Assembly: GCF_012035195.1 (NCBI RefSeq)
Contig: NZ_JAAVJH010000003.1
Location: 310,001-374,000, forward strand
Direction: 5' to 3'
Origin: Sphingomonas corticis
GTDB taxonomy: Bacteria > Pseudomonadota > Alphaproteobacteria > Sphingomonadales > Sphingomonadaceae
Length of the DNA stretch: 64,000 nt
Shown: piece after piece, positions 11,109-21,634 of the stretch
How positions within the stretch are numbered: the first letter of the stretch is position 1
How the letters are laid out: each line of letters begins with the position of its first letter
Made by a program: the position numbers and the translations under genes
The notes under the pieces: generated by a model
The model's database searches: none
What the model was told of the DNA's origin: nothing
Seen by the model: the letters and a program-made list of their open reading frames with translations, nothing else

Positions 11109-11345
11109 ATGAGCGAGACCGCCGACCGCGTGAAGAAGATCGTCGTCGAGCATCTCGGCGTCGAGGCCGAGAAGGTCACCGAGGACGCCAGCTTCATCGA
11201 CGATCTGGGCGCGGACAGCCTCGACATCGTCGAGCTGGTGATGGCGTTCGAGGAGGAGTTCGGCGTCGAGATTCCCGACGACGCGGCGGAGAAGATCTCC
11301 ACCGTGCGCGACGCGATCACCTACATCGACGAGCACAAGGGCTAA
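11109..11345 (+). CDS. acpP: Acyl carrier protein
   Basis: 78 residues, acidic, of canonical length. The phosphopantetheine site is Ser37 in [25 protein letters not shown] precedes the ATG. It is the central carrier of the FAS II cluster, followed by a REP-like hairpin and then fabF. Confidence 0.98.
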   Translation: MSETADRVKKIVVEHLGVEAEKVTEDASFIDDLGADSLDIVELVMAFEEEFGVEIPDDAAEKISTVRDAITYIDEHKG

Positions 11346-11360
11346 GGCCTCCCCTCTTCT

Positions 11361-11448
11361 TCCGTTCGCCCTGAGCTCGTCGAAGGGCTGCTCTCCTTCC
11401 CGGCGAAGGGGAGCAGAACGGGGCTTCGACAGGCTCAGCCCGAACGGG
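11361..11448. repeat. REP-like hairpin (family A) between acpP and fabF
   Basis: Facing arms CCGTTCGCCCTGAGCTCGTC (from 11362) and GGCTTCGACAGGCTCAGCCC (from 11422) form an imperfect palindrome. The same family recurs at 18231, 20645 and 55971. It is intergenic and may act as an mRNA stabiliser or attenuator within the fab operon. Confidence 0.75.
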
Positions 11449-11500
11449 TTGGGCCTGTTTTCGCGTCCGGGCCCCGGCACAGATCACTTCGGAGAATCGT

Positions 11501-12760
11501 ATGCGTCGCGTCGTCGTCACCGGTCTCGGCCTTGTCACTCCGCTCGGAGCCGACGTGGAGACCGCCTGGGCCAACATCCTGGCGGGCAAGTCCGGCGCCG
11601 CGCAGATCACGCGCTTCGACGCGAGCGACTACAAGTGCCGCATCGCGTGCGAGGTGAAGCCGGCAGGGCACGAGTACGGCTTCGATCCGGGCAAGCGCGT
11701 CGACCACAAGGTGCAGCGCCAGGTCGACCCCTTCATCGTCTACGGCATCGACGCCGCCAGCCAGGCGCTGGAGGACGCGGGCCTGACCGAGATGAGCGAG
11801 GCGGAACGGTTCCGCGCCGGCGCCTCGATCGGCGCGGGTATCGGCGGGCTGCCGGGCATCGAGAGCGAATCGATCGTGTTGCACGAGAAGGGGCCGGGCC
11901 GCGTCAGCCCGCATTTCGTCCACGGGCGGCTCATCAACCTCATCACCGGGCAGGTGACGATCAAGTACGGCCTGATGGGCCCCAACCACGCCGTCGTCAC
12001 CGCCTGCTCCACCGGCGCGCACTCGATCGGCGACGCGGCGCGGATGATCGCGATGGACGATGCCGACGTGATGCTGGCGGGCGGCGCGGAAGGCGCGATC
12101 TGCCCGCTGGGCATCGCCGGCTTCGCGCAGGCGCGCGCGCTGTCGACCGCGTTCAACGACCAGCCGGAGAAGGCGAGCCGGCCCTACGACCGCGACCGCG
12201 ACGGCTTCGTGATGGGCGAAGGCGCGGGCGTCGTCGTGCTGGAGGAATATGAGCGCGCCAAGGCGCGTGGCGCGAAGATCTACGCCGAGGTGATCGGCTA
12301 CGGCCTGTCCGGCGACGCGTACCATGTGACGGCGCCGCATCCGGAAGGATCGGGCGCGTACCGGTCGATGGAGATGGCGATGCGCAAGAGCGGGCTGTCG
12401 CTCTCCGACATCGACTATATCAACGCGCACGGCACCTCCACGCCGCTGGGCGACGAGCTGGAACTGGGCGCGGTGCGGCGGCTGTTCGGCGACGCCATCG
12501 GCGGGCTGTCGATGAGCTCGACCAAGTCGGCGATCGGCCACCTGCTGGGCGGCGCGGGCGCGGTGGAGAGCATCTTCTGCATCCTGGCGCTGCGCGACCA
12601 GATCGTGCCGCCGACGCTGAACCTCGACAATCCCAGCGAGGGCTGCGCCGGCGTGGACCTGGTGCCGCACCAGGCGAAGAAGCGGAAGGTGACGGCGGTG
12701 CTGAACAATTCGTTCGGCTTCGGCGGCACGAACGCGTCGCTGGTGATGAAGGCGGTTTGA
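11501..12760 (+). CDS. fabF: 3-oxoacyl-[ACP] synthase II
   Basis: 419-residue condensing enzyme (KAS II). Catalytic triad: Cys169 in TACSTGAHS, His in NAHGTSTPLGD, and His in SAIGHLLGGAG. It ends with the family's FGFGGTNASLV. It elongates acyl-ACP with malonyl-ACP and sets unsaturated/saturated balance. TCGGAGAAT precedes the ATG. Confidence 0.98.
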   Translation: MRRVVVTGLGLVTPLGADVETAWANILAGKSGAAQITRFDASDYKCRIACEVKPAGHEYGFDPGKRVDHKVQRQVDPFIVYGIDAASQALEDAGLTEMSEAERFRAGASIGAGIGGLPGIESESIVLHEKGPGRVSPHFVHGRLINLITGQVTIKYGLMGPNHAVVTACSTGAHSIGDAARMIAMDDADVMLAGGAEGAICPLGIAGFAQARALSTAFNDQPEKASRPYDRDRDGFVMGEGAGVVVLEEYERAKARGAKIYAEVIGYGLSGDAYHVTAPHPEGSGAYRSMEMAMRKSGLSLSDIDYINAHGTSTPLGDELELGAVRRLFGDAIGGLSMSSTKSAIGHLLGGAGAVESIFCILALRDQIVPPTLNLDNPSEGCAGVDLVPHQAKKRKVTAVLNNSFGFGGTNASLVMKAV

Positions 12761-12780
12761 CCTGAGAGCCTGACGATGTG

Positions 12781-12828
12781 CTCCCGCGCAGGCGGGAGCC
12801 TAGACTGGGTCCCCGCCTGTGCGGGGAC
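12781..12828. repeat. Twin short hairpins between fabF and mltG
   Basis: CTCCCGCGCAGGCGGGAG (12781-12798) and GTCCCCGCCTGTGCGGGGAC (12809-12828) are two GC hairpins separated by CCTAGACTGG, a repeat pattern common in alphaproteobacteria. No T-run follows either one, so this is not a classical terminator. Confidence 0.65.
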
Positions 12829-12842
12829 ACGAGGAGTGTCCG

Positions 12843-13808
12843 ATGCGGAAGCTGGGTTGCCTCGGACTGCTGGTGGCTGTCGCCATCGCCGCCGCGCTGT
12901 GGATCGCGCAAGGGTGGAAGGGCGCCGGCCCCGCCGCCCGCCCGCTGGCCTTCACCGTGCCGCAGGGCTCGACGCTGGCGTCGGCGGCGGAGCGGCTGGA
13001 GGCGGCCGGCGCGATCCCCTCCGCCACGCGCTTCCGCCTCCAGGCGCGCGTGTTCGGTGGGGGCGGATCGATCAAGGCCGGGGAATATGAGATCCCCGCG
13101 GGCGCCAGCGCGTCGCAGATCCTGGACATCCTGCAATCCGGCAAGGCGCTCCAGCGCGTCGTCGTCGTGCCGGAGGGGCTCCCGTCCGTCATGGTGCGCG
13201 ACGTGCTGCTGAAGGCGGACACGCTGACCGGCGACGTCGCGGTGCCGCGCGAGGGCAGCGTGCTGCCCGACGGCTACGCCTTCGAACGCGGCGAGACGCG
13301 CGCCGCGGTGCTGGGTCGGATGCAGGCGGCGATGACGCGCTATCTGGCGGAGGCGTGGAAGCGGCGGAAGCCCGCGACGATCGCGAAGACGCCGGAGCAG
13401 GCGATCGTCCTCGCCTCCATCGTCGAGAAGGAGACGGGCAAGCCCGAAGAGCGCCGCACCGTCGCCGCGGTCTATTCCAACCGCCTGCGGCTGGGGATGC
13501 CGTTGCAGGCCGATCCCACCGTCATCTACCCGATCACCAAGGGCCGCCCGCTCGGCCGGCGCATCCGCCAGTCGGAGCTGCGCGCGAAGAACGGGTACAA
13601 CACCTATGCCAGTGCCGGGCTGCCGGTGGGGCCGATCGCCAACCCCGGGCGCCTGTCGATCGACGCGGTGCTCGACCCGGCGCAGACGAAGGCACTGTAC
13701 TTCGTCGCCGACGGCACCGGCGGGCACGTCTTCGCCGACACGCTGGAACAGCACAACGCCAACGTGAAAAAATGGTACGCCATCCGCCGCGCGCGCGGCG
13801 AGATGTAG
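12843..13808 (+). CDS. mltG: Endolytic transglycosylase MltG
   Basis: 321-residue YceG-family protein that cuts nascent peptidoglycan strands in the periplasm, with an N-terminal membrane anchor (GLLVAVAIAAALWIA). A LysM-like segment (FTVPQGSTLASAAERLEAAG) follows, then the YceG catalytic domain, with the conserved Glu region IVEKETGKPEER at about residues 193-204 and ASAGLPVGPIANPG near the end. ATG 12843 begins a proper signal-anchor; the open frame upstream lies in the twin hairpins. MltG genes often sit next to fabF or pabC in proteobacteria. Confidence 0.95.
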   Translation: MRKLGCLGLLVAVAIAAALWIAQGWKGAGPAARPLAFTVPQGSTLASAAERLEAAGAIPSATRFRLQARVFGGGGSIKAGEYEIPAGASASQILDILQSGKALQRVVVVPEGLPSVMVRDVLLKADTLTGDVAVPREGSVLPDGYAFERGETRAAVLGRMQAAMTRYLAEAWKRRKPATIAKTPEQAIVLASIVEKETGKPEERRTVAAVYSNRLRLGMPLQADPTVIYPITKGRPLGRRIRQSELRAKNGYNTYASAGLPVGPIANPGRLSIDAVLDPAQTKALYFVADGTGGHVFADTLEQHNANVKKWYAIRRARGEM

Positions 13809-13815
13809 CGGCGCG

Positions 13816-14199
13816 TCAGGCGGCGTCGCGCCGGACCCACGCGGCGTCGATCCAGGCCAGCGCCTCGCCGTAGTCGACGAACACGCGATAGTTGGACGGC
13901 GTCAGCACCCGTCGGCCCTGCAACGCCACCAGGGCGGACGAGACCACGGTCGCGATGGGAGCGGGGTTCATCGCGGCGCTGCGCAACGACAGGTCGTGCA
14001 GTCCCGCCGCGACCTCGCCCGACTGCACCGGGCAGGCGCGCGCATCGGTGAGGATCGCGAAGCCGTCGTGCTGCTCGCGGATCCGCGCGCCGGCGGCGAA
14101 CACCTCCGCACCGAAGCGCGCGAGCAATTCCGCCGACCAGAAACCGTGCATTCGGATGTAGAGGACTCGCTCGCCGGGATCGAAGTGCAGATCGTACAC
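13816..14199 (-). CDS. STAS/SpoIIAA-like protein, copy 1
   Basis: 127 residues beginning MYDLHFDPGERVLYIRMHGFW. Alternating strands and helices, with no membrane segment or signal peptide. It is clearly a paralog of the next gene: shared landmarks are the MY(D/K) start, the G-F-W after a short strand, LTDAR/LADMR near residue 50, RVLT(P/A)xN, and a final W-I-D (ALAWIDA/ARAWIDA). The fold looks like the SpoIIAA/STAS-like regulators (PF11964 type), but no partner is nearby. It lies convergent to mltG and 28 nt after its paralog. Function unknown. Confidence 0.7.
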   Translation of the reverse strand: MYDLHFDPGERVLYIRMHGFWSAELLARFGAEVFAAGARIREQHDGFAILTDARACPVQSGEVAAGLHDLSLRSAAMNPAPIATVVSSALVALQGRRVLTPSNYRVFVDYGEALAWIDAAWVRRDAA

Positions 14200-14227
14200 G
14201 GGGCGCTCCTGCTCGATAAGGACCGGA

Positions 14228-14614
14228 TCAGGCGACGCGGCGCGATGCCGGCATGTGCGCGTCGATCCACGCCCGCGCCTCGTCGATATCGAGGAAGGTG
14301 CGGCAGTTCGGCGCGGTGAGCACGCGTTCGGACTGGAGCTTGCCCAGCATCGATCCCGCCACCGCGGCGATGGGAAAGGACGTGAGCCGCACCGCCTTGC
14401 GCATCAGCGCCTCGACCCCGCCGATCACCTCGTTCGTCTGGATCGGCGCCTGGCGCATATCGGCGAGAACGGCGACGGGCCCGTGACGAAGGCGCAACGC
14501 GGTGAACTTCGCCACCGCCTCCGCCGAGAAGGCGGCGATCGTGGCGACCGTCCAGAAACCCCAGGTGGTGATCTCCAGCGTCCGCGTCGCGTCGATATAG
14601 GCGATCTTGTACAT
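14228..14614 (-). CDS. STAS/SpoIIAA-like protein, copy 2
   Basis: 128 residues beginning MYKIAYIDATRTLEITTWGFW; the first gene of a two-gene tandem. The core VAVLADMRQAPIQTNEVIGG and the end RVLTAPNCRTFLDIDEARAWI align with copy 1, and overall identity looks moderate, so the duplication is not recent. Soluble, cytoplasmic. No catalytic motif is seen. Its start is about 70 nt from the stop of eda on the same strand, so it could be read through from the Entner-Doudoroff operon. Confidence 0.7.
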   Translation of the reverse strand: MYKIAYIDATRTLEITTWGFWTVATIAAFSAEAVAKFTALRLRHGPVAVLADMRQAPIQTNEVIGGVEALMRKAVRLTSFPIAAVAGSMLGKLQSERVLTAPNCRTFLDIDEARAWIDAHMPASRRVA

Positions 14615-14686
14615 ACCTCCCGATAGACCCGGCGCACCGAAGAATTGGTTAAGCGCGGCGCCGGGATCTGCCCGAAACGGACGCGA

Positions 14687-15292
14687 TCAACCGCGCAGCG
14701 CGGCCGCCGCGCGCGCCTTTGCCTCGATCTCCGCCGGCGTGCCGCCCGTCACCCAGCTGCCGCCGACGCACAGCACCGGCTCCGCCGCCAGCCACTCGGG
14801 CGCGCTCGCCTCGGTGATGCCGCCGGTGGGGCAGAAGCGGCACTGGTAGAAGGGCGCGGCGAGCGCCTTCAGCGCCTTGATCCCGCCGCTGGTCTCCGCC
14901 GGGAAGAACTTGAAATGGGTAAGGCCGAGGTCCAGCCCGCGCATGATGTCGCCCGCGCTCGCCACACCGGGAAGGAAGGGGATGCCGCTGGCGATCACCT
15001 TCTCGCCCAGCCGCGTCGTCAGGCCGGGGGAGACGATGAACTCGGCGCCGGCGGCCTGCACCTGATCCACCTGCTCACCGGAGACGACCGTCCCGGCGCC
15101 GACGATCGCGCCGGGCACCGTCTTCATCTCGGCGATGGCGTCGAGCGCGGCGGGGGTGCGCAGCGTCACTTCCAGCACGCGCAGCCCGCCGGCGACCAGC
15201 GCCTGGGCCAGCGGGCGCGCCTCCGCGGCGTCCTTGATGACCAGCACGGGGATGACCGGGCTGGTGCGCATGATGCTGGCGATGTCGGTCAC
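14687..15292 (-). CDS. eda: 2-keto-3-deoxy-6-phosphogluconate aldolase
   Basis: 201-residue class I aldolase splitting KDPG to pyruvate and glyceraldehyde-3-phosphate. Catalytic Glu in RVLEVTLRTPAALD, Schiff-base Lys in LTHFKFFPAE, and phosphate-binding FCPTGGI are visible. It is the last gene of zwf-pgl-edd-glk-eda, 17 nt after glk. Confidence 0.97.
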   Translation of the reverse strand: MTDIASIMRTSPVIPVLVIKDAAEARPLAQALVAGGLRVLEVTLRTPAALDAIAEMKTVPGAIVGAGTVVSGEQVDQVQAAGAEFIVSPGLTTRLGEKVIASGIPFLPGVASAGDIMRGLDLGLTHFKFFPAETSGGIKALKALAAPFYQCRFCPTGGITEASAPEWLAAEPVLCVGGSWVTGGTPAEIEAKARAAAALRG

Positions 15293-15309
15293 TGTGCGTG
15301 CTCCGTCTG

Positions 15310-16275
15310 TTATCGGTGTTCTTGGGCAAAGGCGGCCGCGGCGCCGAACAGGCCGGGCTGGGGATGGGTGATGAGCTTGACCGGCAGCTTCGCCATCATC
15401 GACTGGAAGCGACCCTTGGCGACGAAGCGCTGGTCGAAGCCCGAGCGCAGCAGCTTGTCCTTGATGCGCAGGCCAAGGCCCCCGGCGATCACCACGCCCG
15501 CGGCGCCGTGCGCGAGCGCGAGATCGCCCGCCACCGCGCCGAGCGCGAGGCAGAAGCGGTCCAAGGCGGCGAGCGCGATGGAATCGCTGCCTTCCAGCGC
15601 CTCGGTCCAGATCGCCTTGTCGTCCTTGTGGATGTACGGGCGGCCTTCCAGCTCGGCCAGCGTCTCGTAGATGGCGACGATGGCGGGGCCGGCGACCACG
15701 CGCTCGGCGGAGACGCGGGTGAAGGTCTTGCGCAGCCGCTTCAGCAGCGCATCCTCGATCCCGTCGAGCGGGGCATAGTCCATGTGCCCGCCCTCGGTCG
15801 GCAGGACGTGATACTGGCCGTCCGTCTTGAACACCTGTGCCACGCCCAGCCCGGTGCCGGGGCCGCAGACGGTGGTGATGCCCTGGGCGGGCAGCGGCAC
15901 GTCAGGGCCGCACAGATGCTCGAAATCCTCGTGCGGCAGCTGCGCAACGGCGTGGCCGATGGCACCGAAATCGTTGATGATCGTGTAGGTCGCAGCGCCG
16001 AGCCGCTCCGGGATCAGCGACGGGCGGATGACCCAGGGATTGTTGGTCAGGCGGATGACGTCGCCGGTGATCGGCGAGGCGACGGACAGCGCGGCGGCCG
16101 GGGGCAGGGTGCCGCCCTGGCGCGCGCGGAACGCCTCGTACGCGGTCTGGAGGCTGGCGTGCTCCGCGGTCTTCAGCGTCACCGGCTCGCCCAGCGCGCG
16201 CACGCGGCCGCCGTCGACCTCCGCGATGGCGAAGCGGGCATGGGTGCCACCGATATCGACCGCTACGACTTGCAT
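15310..16275 (-). CDS. glk: Glucokinase
   Basis: 321-residue ROK-unrelated Glk-type glucokinase (PF02685). It has ATP-binding VAVDIGGTHARFAIAE at the start, the substrate region VINDFGAIGHAVAQ-like (IINDFGAIGHAVAQ), GPGTGLGVAQV and the C-terminal GGLGLRIKDKLLRSGF. It feeds glucose-6-phosphate to zwf. ATG 16275 is the family start; the longer open frame runs through the edd-glk inverted repeat. Confidence 0.96.
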   Translation of the reverse strand: MQVVAVDIGGTHARFAIAEVDGGRVRALGEPVTLKTAEHASLQTAYEAFRARQGGTLPPAAALSVASPITGDVIRLTNNPWVIRPSLIPERLGAATYTIINDFGAIGHAVAQLPHEDFEHLCGPDVPLPAQGITTVCGPGTGLGVAQVFKTDGQYHVLPTEGGHMDYAPLDGIEDALLKRLRKTFTRVSAERVVAGPAIVAIYETLAELEGRPYIHKDDKAIWTEALEGSDSIALAALDRFCLALGAVAGDLALAHGAAGVVIAGGLGLRIKDKLLRSGFDQRFVAKGRFQSMMAKLPVKLITHPQPGLFGAAAAFAQEHR

Positions 16276-16294
16276 TCGACTAACTCCCTCTCGC

Positions 16295-16392
16295 TCGCCC
16301 TCACCCTTCCGCGCCTCCGGCGCTCCCTGCCTCTCCCGCCGGGAGAGGGAAGGGGCCCGCCCGGCGCAGCCGGGTGGGAAGGGTAAGGGCGA
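16295..16392. repeat. Inverted repeat between edd and glk
   Basis: Outer arms TCGCCCTCACCCTTCC (16295-16310) and GGAAGGGTAAGGGCGA (16377-16392) pair with one mismatch. Nested inside are the hairpins CTCTCCCGCCGGGAGAG and CCCGCCCGGCGCAGCCGGGTGGG. The element fills almost the whole edd-glk spacer, so it lies within the operon transcript. Confidence 0.8.
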
Positions 16393-16400
16393 CTTTGTCG

Positions 16401-18212
<1,812 letters not shown>

Positions 18213-18230
18213 CATGGGTCGTTCGCTAAC

Positions 18231-18302
18231 TTCCGTTCGTGCCGAACCTAGTCGAAGCACAAGCGCCGCGCCTACCCTTCGACTTCGCTCAGGGCGAACG
18301 GA
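18231..18302. repeat. REP-like hairpin (family A) between pgl and edd
   Basis: Arms CCGTTCGTGCCGAACCTAGT (from 18233) and CCCTTCGACTTCGCTCAGGG (from 18275) face each other, the same palindrome family as at 11361, 20645 and 55971. It is intra-operonic, between the pgl stop and the edd start. Confidence 0.75.
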
Positions 18303-18342
18303 GGACGGCGGAATACGTATTCAGCGCATCGCAGCCGGCGCA

Positions 18343-19050
18343 TCACGCCGCCCAGTGAATGTCCACCGGCAGCTCCACCTCCGCCAGCACGCGGCCGATG
18401 GGATAGGGGGAGCCGGCGCCCTCCTTGATCGCGTCCTCGATGACCTTGCGCTTCTCCTTGCCGGTAACGGCGATCATCAGCGCGCGCGCGGTGACGATGC
18501 CCTGGCGGCTGAGCGAGACACGGGCGACGGGCGCCTCGGGAGGCAGCGGATCGGGCATGACGCCCAGCGCGCGGCGCTCCTTGGGCCCGTTCAGCGCCTC
18601 GTCCAGGTCCGGTCCGGGGAAGATCGAGGCGGTGTGGCCGTCGCCGCCGACGCCCAGCAGGCACAGGTCGAGCGGCCAGTGCAGGTCGCCCAGCAGCGCG
18701 TCGGCGCTGCGGCCCGCGGCCTTGTAGTCCGGCACCGCCTTGGGCACCACGGGGATCACGCGCGCCCCCTTGGGAATGAAGGTGCGGCCCAAGGCGGTCA
18801 CGTTGGACAGCGGATCGCCCAGCGGCACGATCCGCTCGTCGGTCGGCACGATCGTCACCCGCTTCCAGTCGAGCTTGGCCTTGGCCAGCTTCTCGTAGGC
18901 CGGCAGCGGCGTCTTGCCACCGGCCAGCGCGATCACCGCGGAGCCGCGTGCGTCGATCGCGCTTTCGATCACGAACTGCACGTCACCGGCGATGGCCTCC
19001 GCCAGCTCGTCCGCGTCGTCATATTCCCACCATTCGATTTCGGTCATCAT
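18343..19050 (-). CDS. pgl: 6-phosphogluconolactonase
   Basis: 235-residue DevB-type lactonase hydrolysing 6-phosphogluconolactone. Conserved segments: ALAGGKTPLPAYEKLA near residue 45, VPTDERIVPLGDPLSN, LCLLGVGGDGHTASIFPG, and the ending VHWAA-like VDIHWAA. AGAGGA lies just before the ATG. Second gene of the zwf operon. Confidence 0.96.
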   Translation of the reverse strand: MMTEIEWWEYDDADELAEAIAGDVQFVIESAIDARGSAVIALAGGKTPLPAYEKLAKAKLDWKRVTIVPTDERIVPLGDPLSNVTALGRTFIPKGARVIPVVPKAVPDYKAAGRSADALLGDLHWPLDLCLLGVGGDGHTASIFPGPDLDEALNGPKERRALGVMPDPLPPEAPVARVSLSRQGIVTARALMIAVTGKEKRKVIEDAIKEGAGSPYPIGRVLAEVELPVDIHWAA

Positions 19051-19092
19051 TCTTCCTCTTCTCCCTCTCCCCGGTGGGAAGAGGGATCGAAA

Positions 19093-20556
19093 CTAATCGT
19101 CCATCCACGTCACGCCGTCGCGCTCGGTCAGGGCGACGGCGGCGTTGGGGCCCCAGGTGCCGGCGGGATAGTGTTTGGGCTTGGTGCCGTTGGCTTCCCA
19201 GCCGGCGCGGATCGCGTCGATCCAGGTCCACTGGGCCTCCACCTCGTCGCGGCGCACGAACAGCGTCTGGTCGCCCTCGATCAGGTCGAGCAGCAGGCGC
19301 TCGTAGGCGATGCGGCGGCGGGTGCCGGCGAATTCGGCGTCGAGCGACAGCTTCAGCGGCACCTCGCGCAGGCGCACGCCCTCGCGGTCGAGCCCCGGTT
19401 CCTTGGCCATCACGAGCAGTTCGATATATTCCTCCGGCTGAAGGCGGATGACGAGCGTGTTGGGCTGAAGCAGCCCGCCGCGACCCGCGAACATCGAGTG
19501 GGGCACCGCCTTGAACTGGATCGCGATCTCGCTGCGGCGCACCGCCATGCGCTTGCCGGTGCGCAGGTAGAAGGGCACGCCCTGCCAGCGCCAGTTGTCG
19601 ACGTGCGCCTTGATCGCGACGAACGTCTCCGTGTCCGAATCCTTGCCGAGCTCCTCGTCGTAGCCCTTGACGATCTCGCCCTTCACCGCGCCGCCGAGGT
19701 ACTGGCCGGTGACGGTGCAGTGCGGCACGTCAGCGGGCGTCATCTGGCGCAGCGAGCGGAACACCTTCGCCTTCTCGTCGCGCACCTCGGTCATGTCGTA
19801 GCGGGCGGGCGGCTCCATGGCGATCAGCGCGAGCAGCTGGAGCATATGGTTGGCGACCATGTCGCGCAGAGCGCCGGCGCCCTCGTAATAACCGGCGCGA
19901 TCCTCCAGCCCGACCGTCTCCGCGATCGTGATCTGCACGTTGTCGATGCCGCGCGCGTTCCACACCGGCTCGAAGAAGGAATTGCCGAAGCGCAGCGCGA
20001 GGATGTTCTGCACCGTCTCCTTGCCGAGGTAATGGTCGATGCGGAAGATCCGCTCCTCGGGAAAGACCGCGGCGACGGTGTCGTTGATCTCCCGGCTGGA
20101 GGCGAGGTCATAGCCGAGCGGCTTCTCGAGGCCGATGCGTACCGTGTCGCCGGCGAGGCCCACTTTCTCCAGCCCCTTCACCGCCGGCTCGAACAGCGAG
20201 GGCGCGGTGGACAGGAAGATGGCGAGCCCGCCGGAGACGTCGCCGATCTTGTCCGCCAGCGCCTGGAACGTGCTCTCGTCGGAGAGGTCCGCGGGCTGGA
20301 AGAACAGGCGGTCGAGGAAGCTGCCGATCGCGGCATCGTCCTTGCGGTCGGCGGGCAGGAACTCGTCCAGCGCCTCGCGCGCCTCCTTGCGGAAGCCCGC
20401 GTCGTCCAGCTCGCCGCGGGCGGAGCCGGTGATGGTCAGCGCGGCAGGCAGCAGCCCGTCGGCGTGCAGGCCGTACAGCGATGGCAGCAGCATCCGCTTC
20501 GCCAGGTCGCCGGTCGCACCGAACAGCAGCATCTTCGCTACCGGATTGCGCTGCAT
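19093..20556 (-). CDS. zwf: Glucose-6-phosphate 1-dehydrogenase
   Basis: 487 residues. NADP-binding LFGATGDLAKRMLLPSL at the start, and the active-site signature RIDHYLGKE, with the conserved Lys and His, near residue 175. It is the first gene of zwf-pgl-edd-glk-eda, committing glucose to the Entner-Doudoroff route. A family-A hairpin lies about 90 nt upstream, between it and argC. Confidence 0.98.
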   Translation of the reverse strand: MQRNPVAKMLLFGATGDLAKRMLLPSLYGLHADGLLPAALTITGSARGELDDAGFRKEAREALDEFLPADRKDDAAIGSFLDRLFFQPADLSDESTFQALADKIGDVSGGLAIFLSTAPSLFEPAVKGLEKVGLAGDTVRIGLEKPLGYDLASSREINDTVAAVFPEERIFRIDHYLGKETVQNILALRFGNSFFEPVWNARGIDNVQITIAETVGLEDRAGYYEGAGALRDMVANHMLQLLALIAMEPPARYDMTEVRDEKAKVFRSLRQMTPADVPHCTVTGQYLGGAVKGEIVKGYDEELGKDSDTETFVAIKAHVDNWRWQGVPFYLRTGKRMAVRRSEIAIQFKAVPHSMFAGRGGLLQPNTLVIRLQPEEYIELLVMAKEPGLDREGVRLREVPLKLSLDAEFAGTRRRIAYERLLLDLIEGDQTLFVRRDEVEAQWTWIDAIRAGWEANGTKPKHYPAGTWGPNAAVALTERDGVTWMDD

Positions 20557-20644
20557 GATCGCTCCTTCGTCGGTTCGGCCGCGCCCTAGCGGATGCGGAA
20601 AGGGGTGGCGAGATGAATACGTAGGCGGCGATCCGGCCCTCGCG

Positions 20645-20714
20645 CCGTTCGTGCTGAGCGAAGTCGAAGCACAGCCACCAGCGCGTGGCCTTCGACTTCG
20701 CTCCGGCCGAACGG
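20645..20714. repeat. REP-like hairpin (family A) between argC and zwf
   Basis: Arms CCGTTCGTGCTGAGCGAAGT (from 20645) and CCTTCGACTTCGCTCCGGCC (from 20689) make an imperfect palindrome about 70 nt long, ending 9 nt before the argC stop. A zwf promoter would have to lie in or after it. Confidence 0.75.
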
Positions 20715-20722
20715 ACGTCAGT

Positions 20723-21634
20723 TCAGACCCGCAACCCCGCCAACGGGTCCAGCCCGGCCATCAAATTCAGGTTCTGCACCGCCGCGCCCGACGCGCCCTT
20801 GCCAAGGTTGTCGAGCGTGGCGACGAGCCGCGCCTGGGTGGCGTCGGCGAAGACGTACAGGTCGAGCGCGTCGCTCGGCGGCTGGTCCGTACGGAGCAGC
20901 AGCTCGTCCGCCGCTTCGTCGTGCACGCGGACCAGTGCCGCGCCGTCGAACGCGGCGTGCAGCGCGTCGAGCAGTGCGGTGCGCGAGGGGCGGGCCGGAA
21001 GGGCCGCAAGGTGAAGCGGCACCTCCACCACCATGCCGCGATAGGCGTTGACGACTCCCGGCGCGAACACGGGCGCATGGGCGAGGCCGGCGTGGCGCTG
21101 CATCTCCGGCACGTGCTTGTGCCCGAGTGCGTAGCCGTAGCCGCGAAAGGCGAGGTCGCCCTCCGACTCGAACCGGGCGATCAGCGCCTTGCCGCCGCCC
21201 GAATAGCCAGAGACCGCATTGACCGTCAGCGGCCAGTCGGCGGGGATCAGACTGGCGCGGACCAGCGGCGCGACCAGCGCGAGAAAGCCAGTGGGATAGC
21301 AGCCCGGATTGGAGACGAAGCGCGCGTTCGCAACGTCGAAGCCGAGCTCGGGAAAGCCGTAGGTCCAGCCGTCCGCGGTGCGGTGCGCGCTCGACGCGTC
21401 GATCACGCGCGTGCGGTCGTTGGCGATCATCGCCACCGCGTCCTTCGCCGCGGCGTCGGGCAGGCAGAGGATGACGACGTCCGCGTCGTTGATCGCGGTG
21501 CGCCGCGCGTCCACGTCCTTGCGCCGGTCGTCGGCAAGCGTCACCGTCTCGATCCCCTCGCAACTCGCCAGCCGTTCGCGAATCTCGATGCCGGTGGTGC
21601 CCTCCGCCCCGTCGATGAAGACGGCGACGCTCAC
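20723..21634 (-). CDS. argC: N-acetyl-gamma-glutamyl-phosphate reductase (type 2)
   Basis: 303 residues, the short ArgC type. NADP-binding VFIDGAEGTTGIEIRERL at the start, catalytic Cys112 in VSNPGCYPTG, and His in ALGHKHVPEMQRH. Third step of arginine synthesis. It starts with GTG (21634-21632), preceded by GGAGGC; this GTG overlaps the stop of the upstream SH3 gene (GTGA), so the two are translationally coupled. No other arg gene is near. Confidence 0.94.
   Translation of the reverse strand: MSVAVFIDGAEGTTGIEIRERLASCEGIETVTLADDRRKDVDARRTAINDADVVILCLPDAAAKDAVAMIANDRTRVIDASSAHRTADGWTYGFPELGFDVANARFVSNPGCYPTGFLALVAPLVRASLIPADWPLTVNAVSGYSGGGKALIARFESEGDLAFRGYGYALGHKHVPEMQRHAGLAHAPVFAPGVVNAYRGMVVEVPLHLAALPARPSRTALLDALHAAFDGAALVRVHDEAADELLLRTDQPPSDALDLYVFADATQARLVATLDNLGKGASGAAVQNLNLMAGLDPLAGLRV

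Noticed and set aside
12781..12828. Terminator of fabF
   Set aside because: Two GC hairpins without any T-run; better read as a dispersed repeat.
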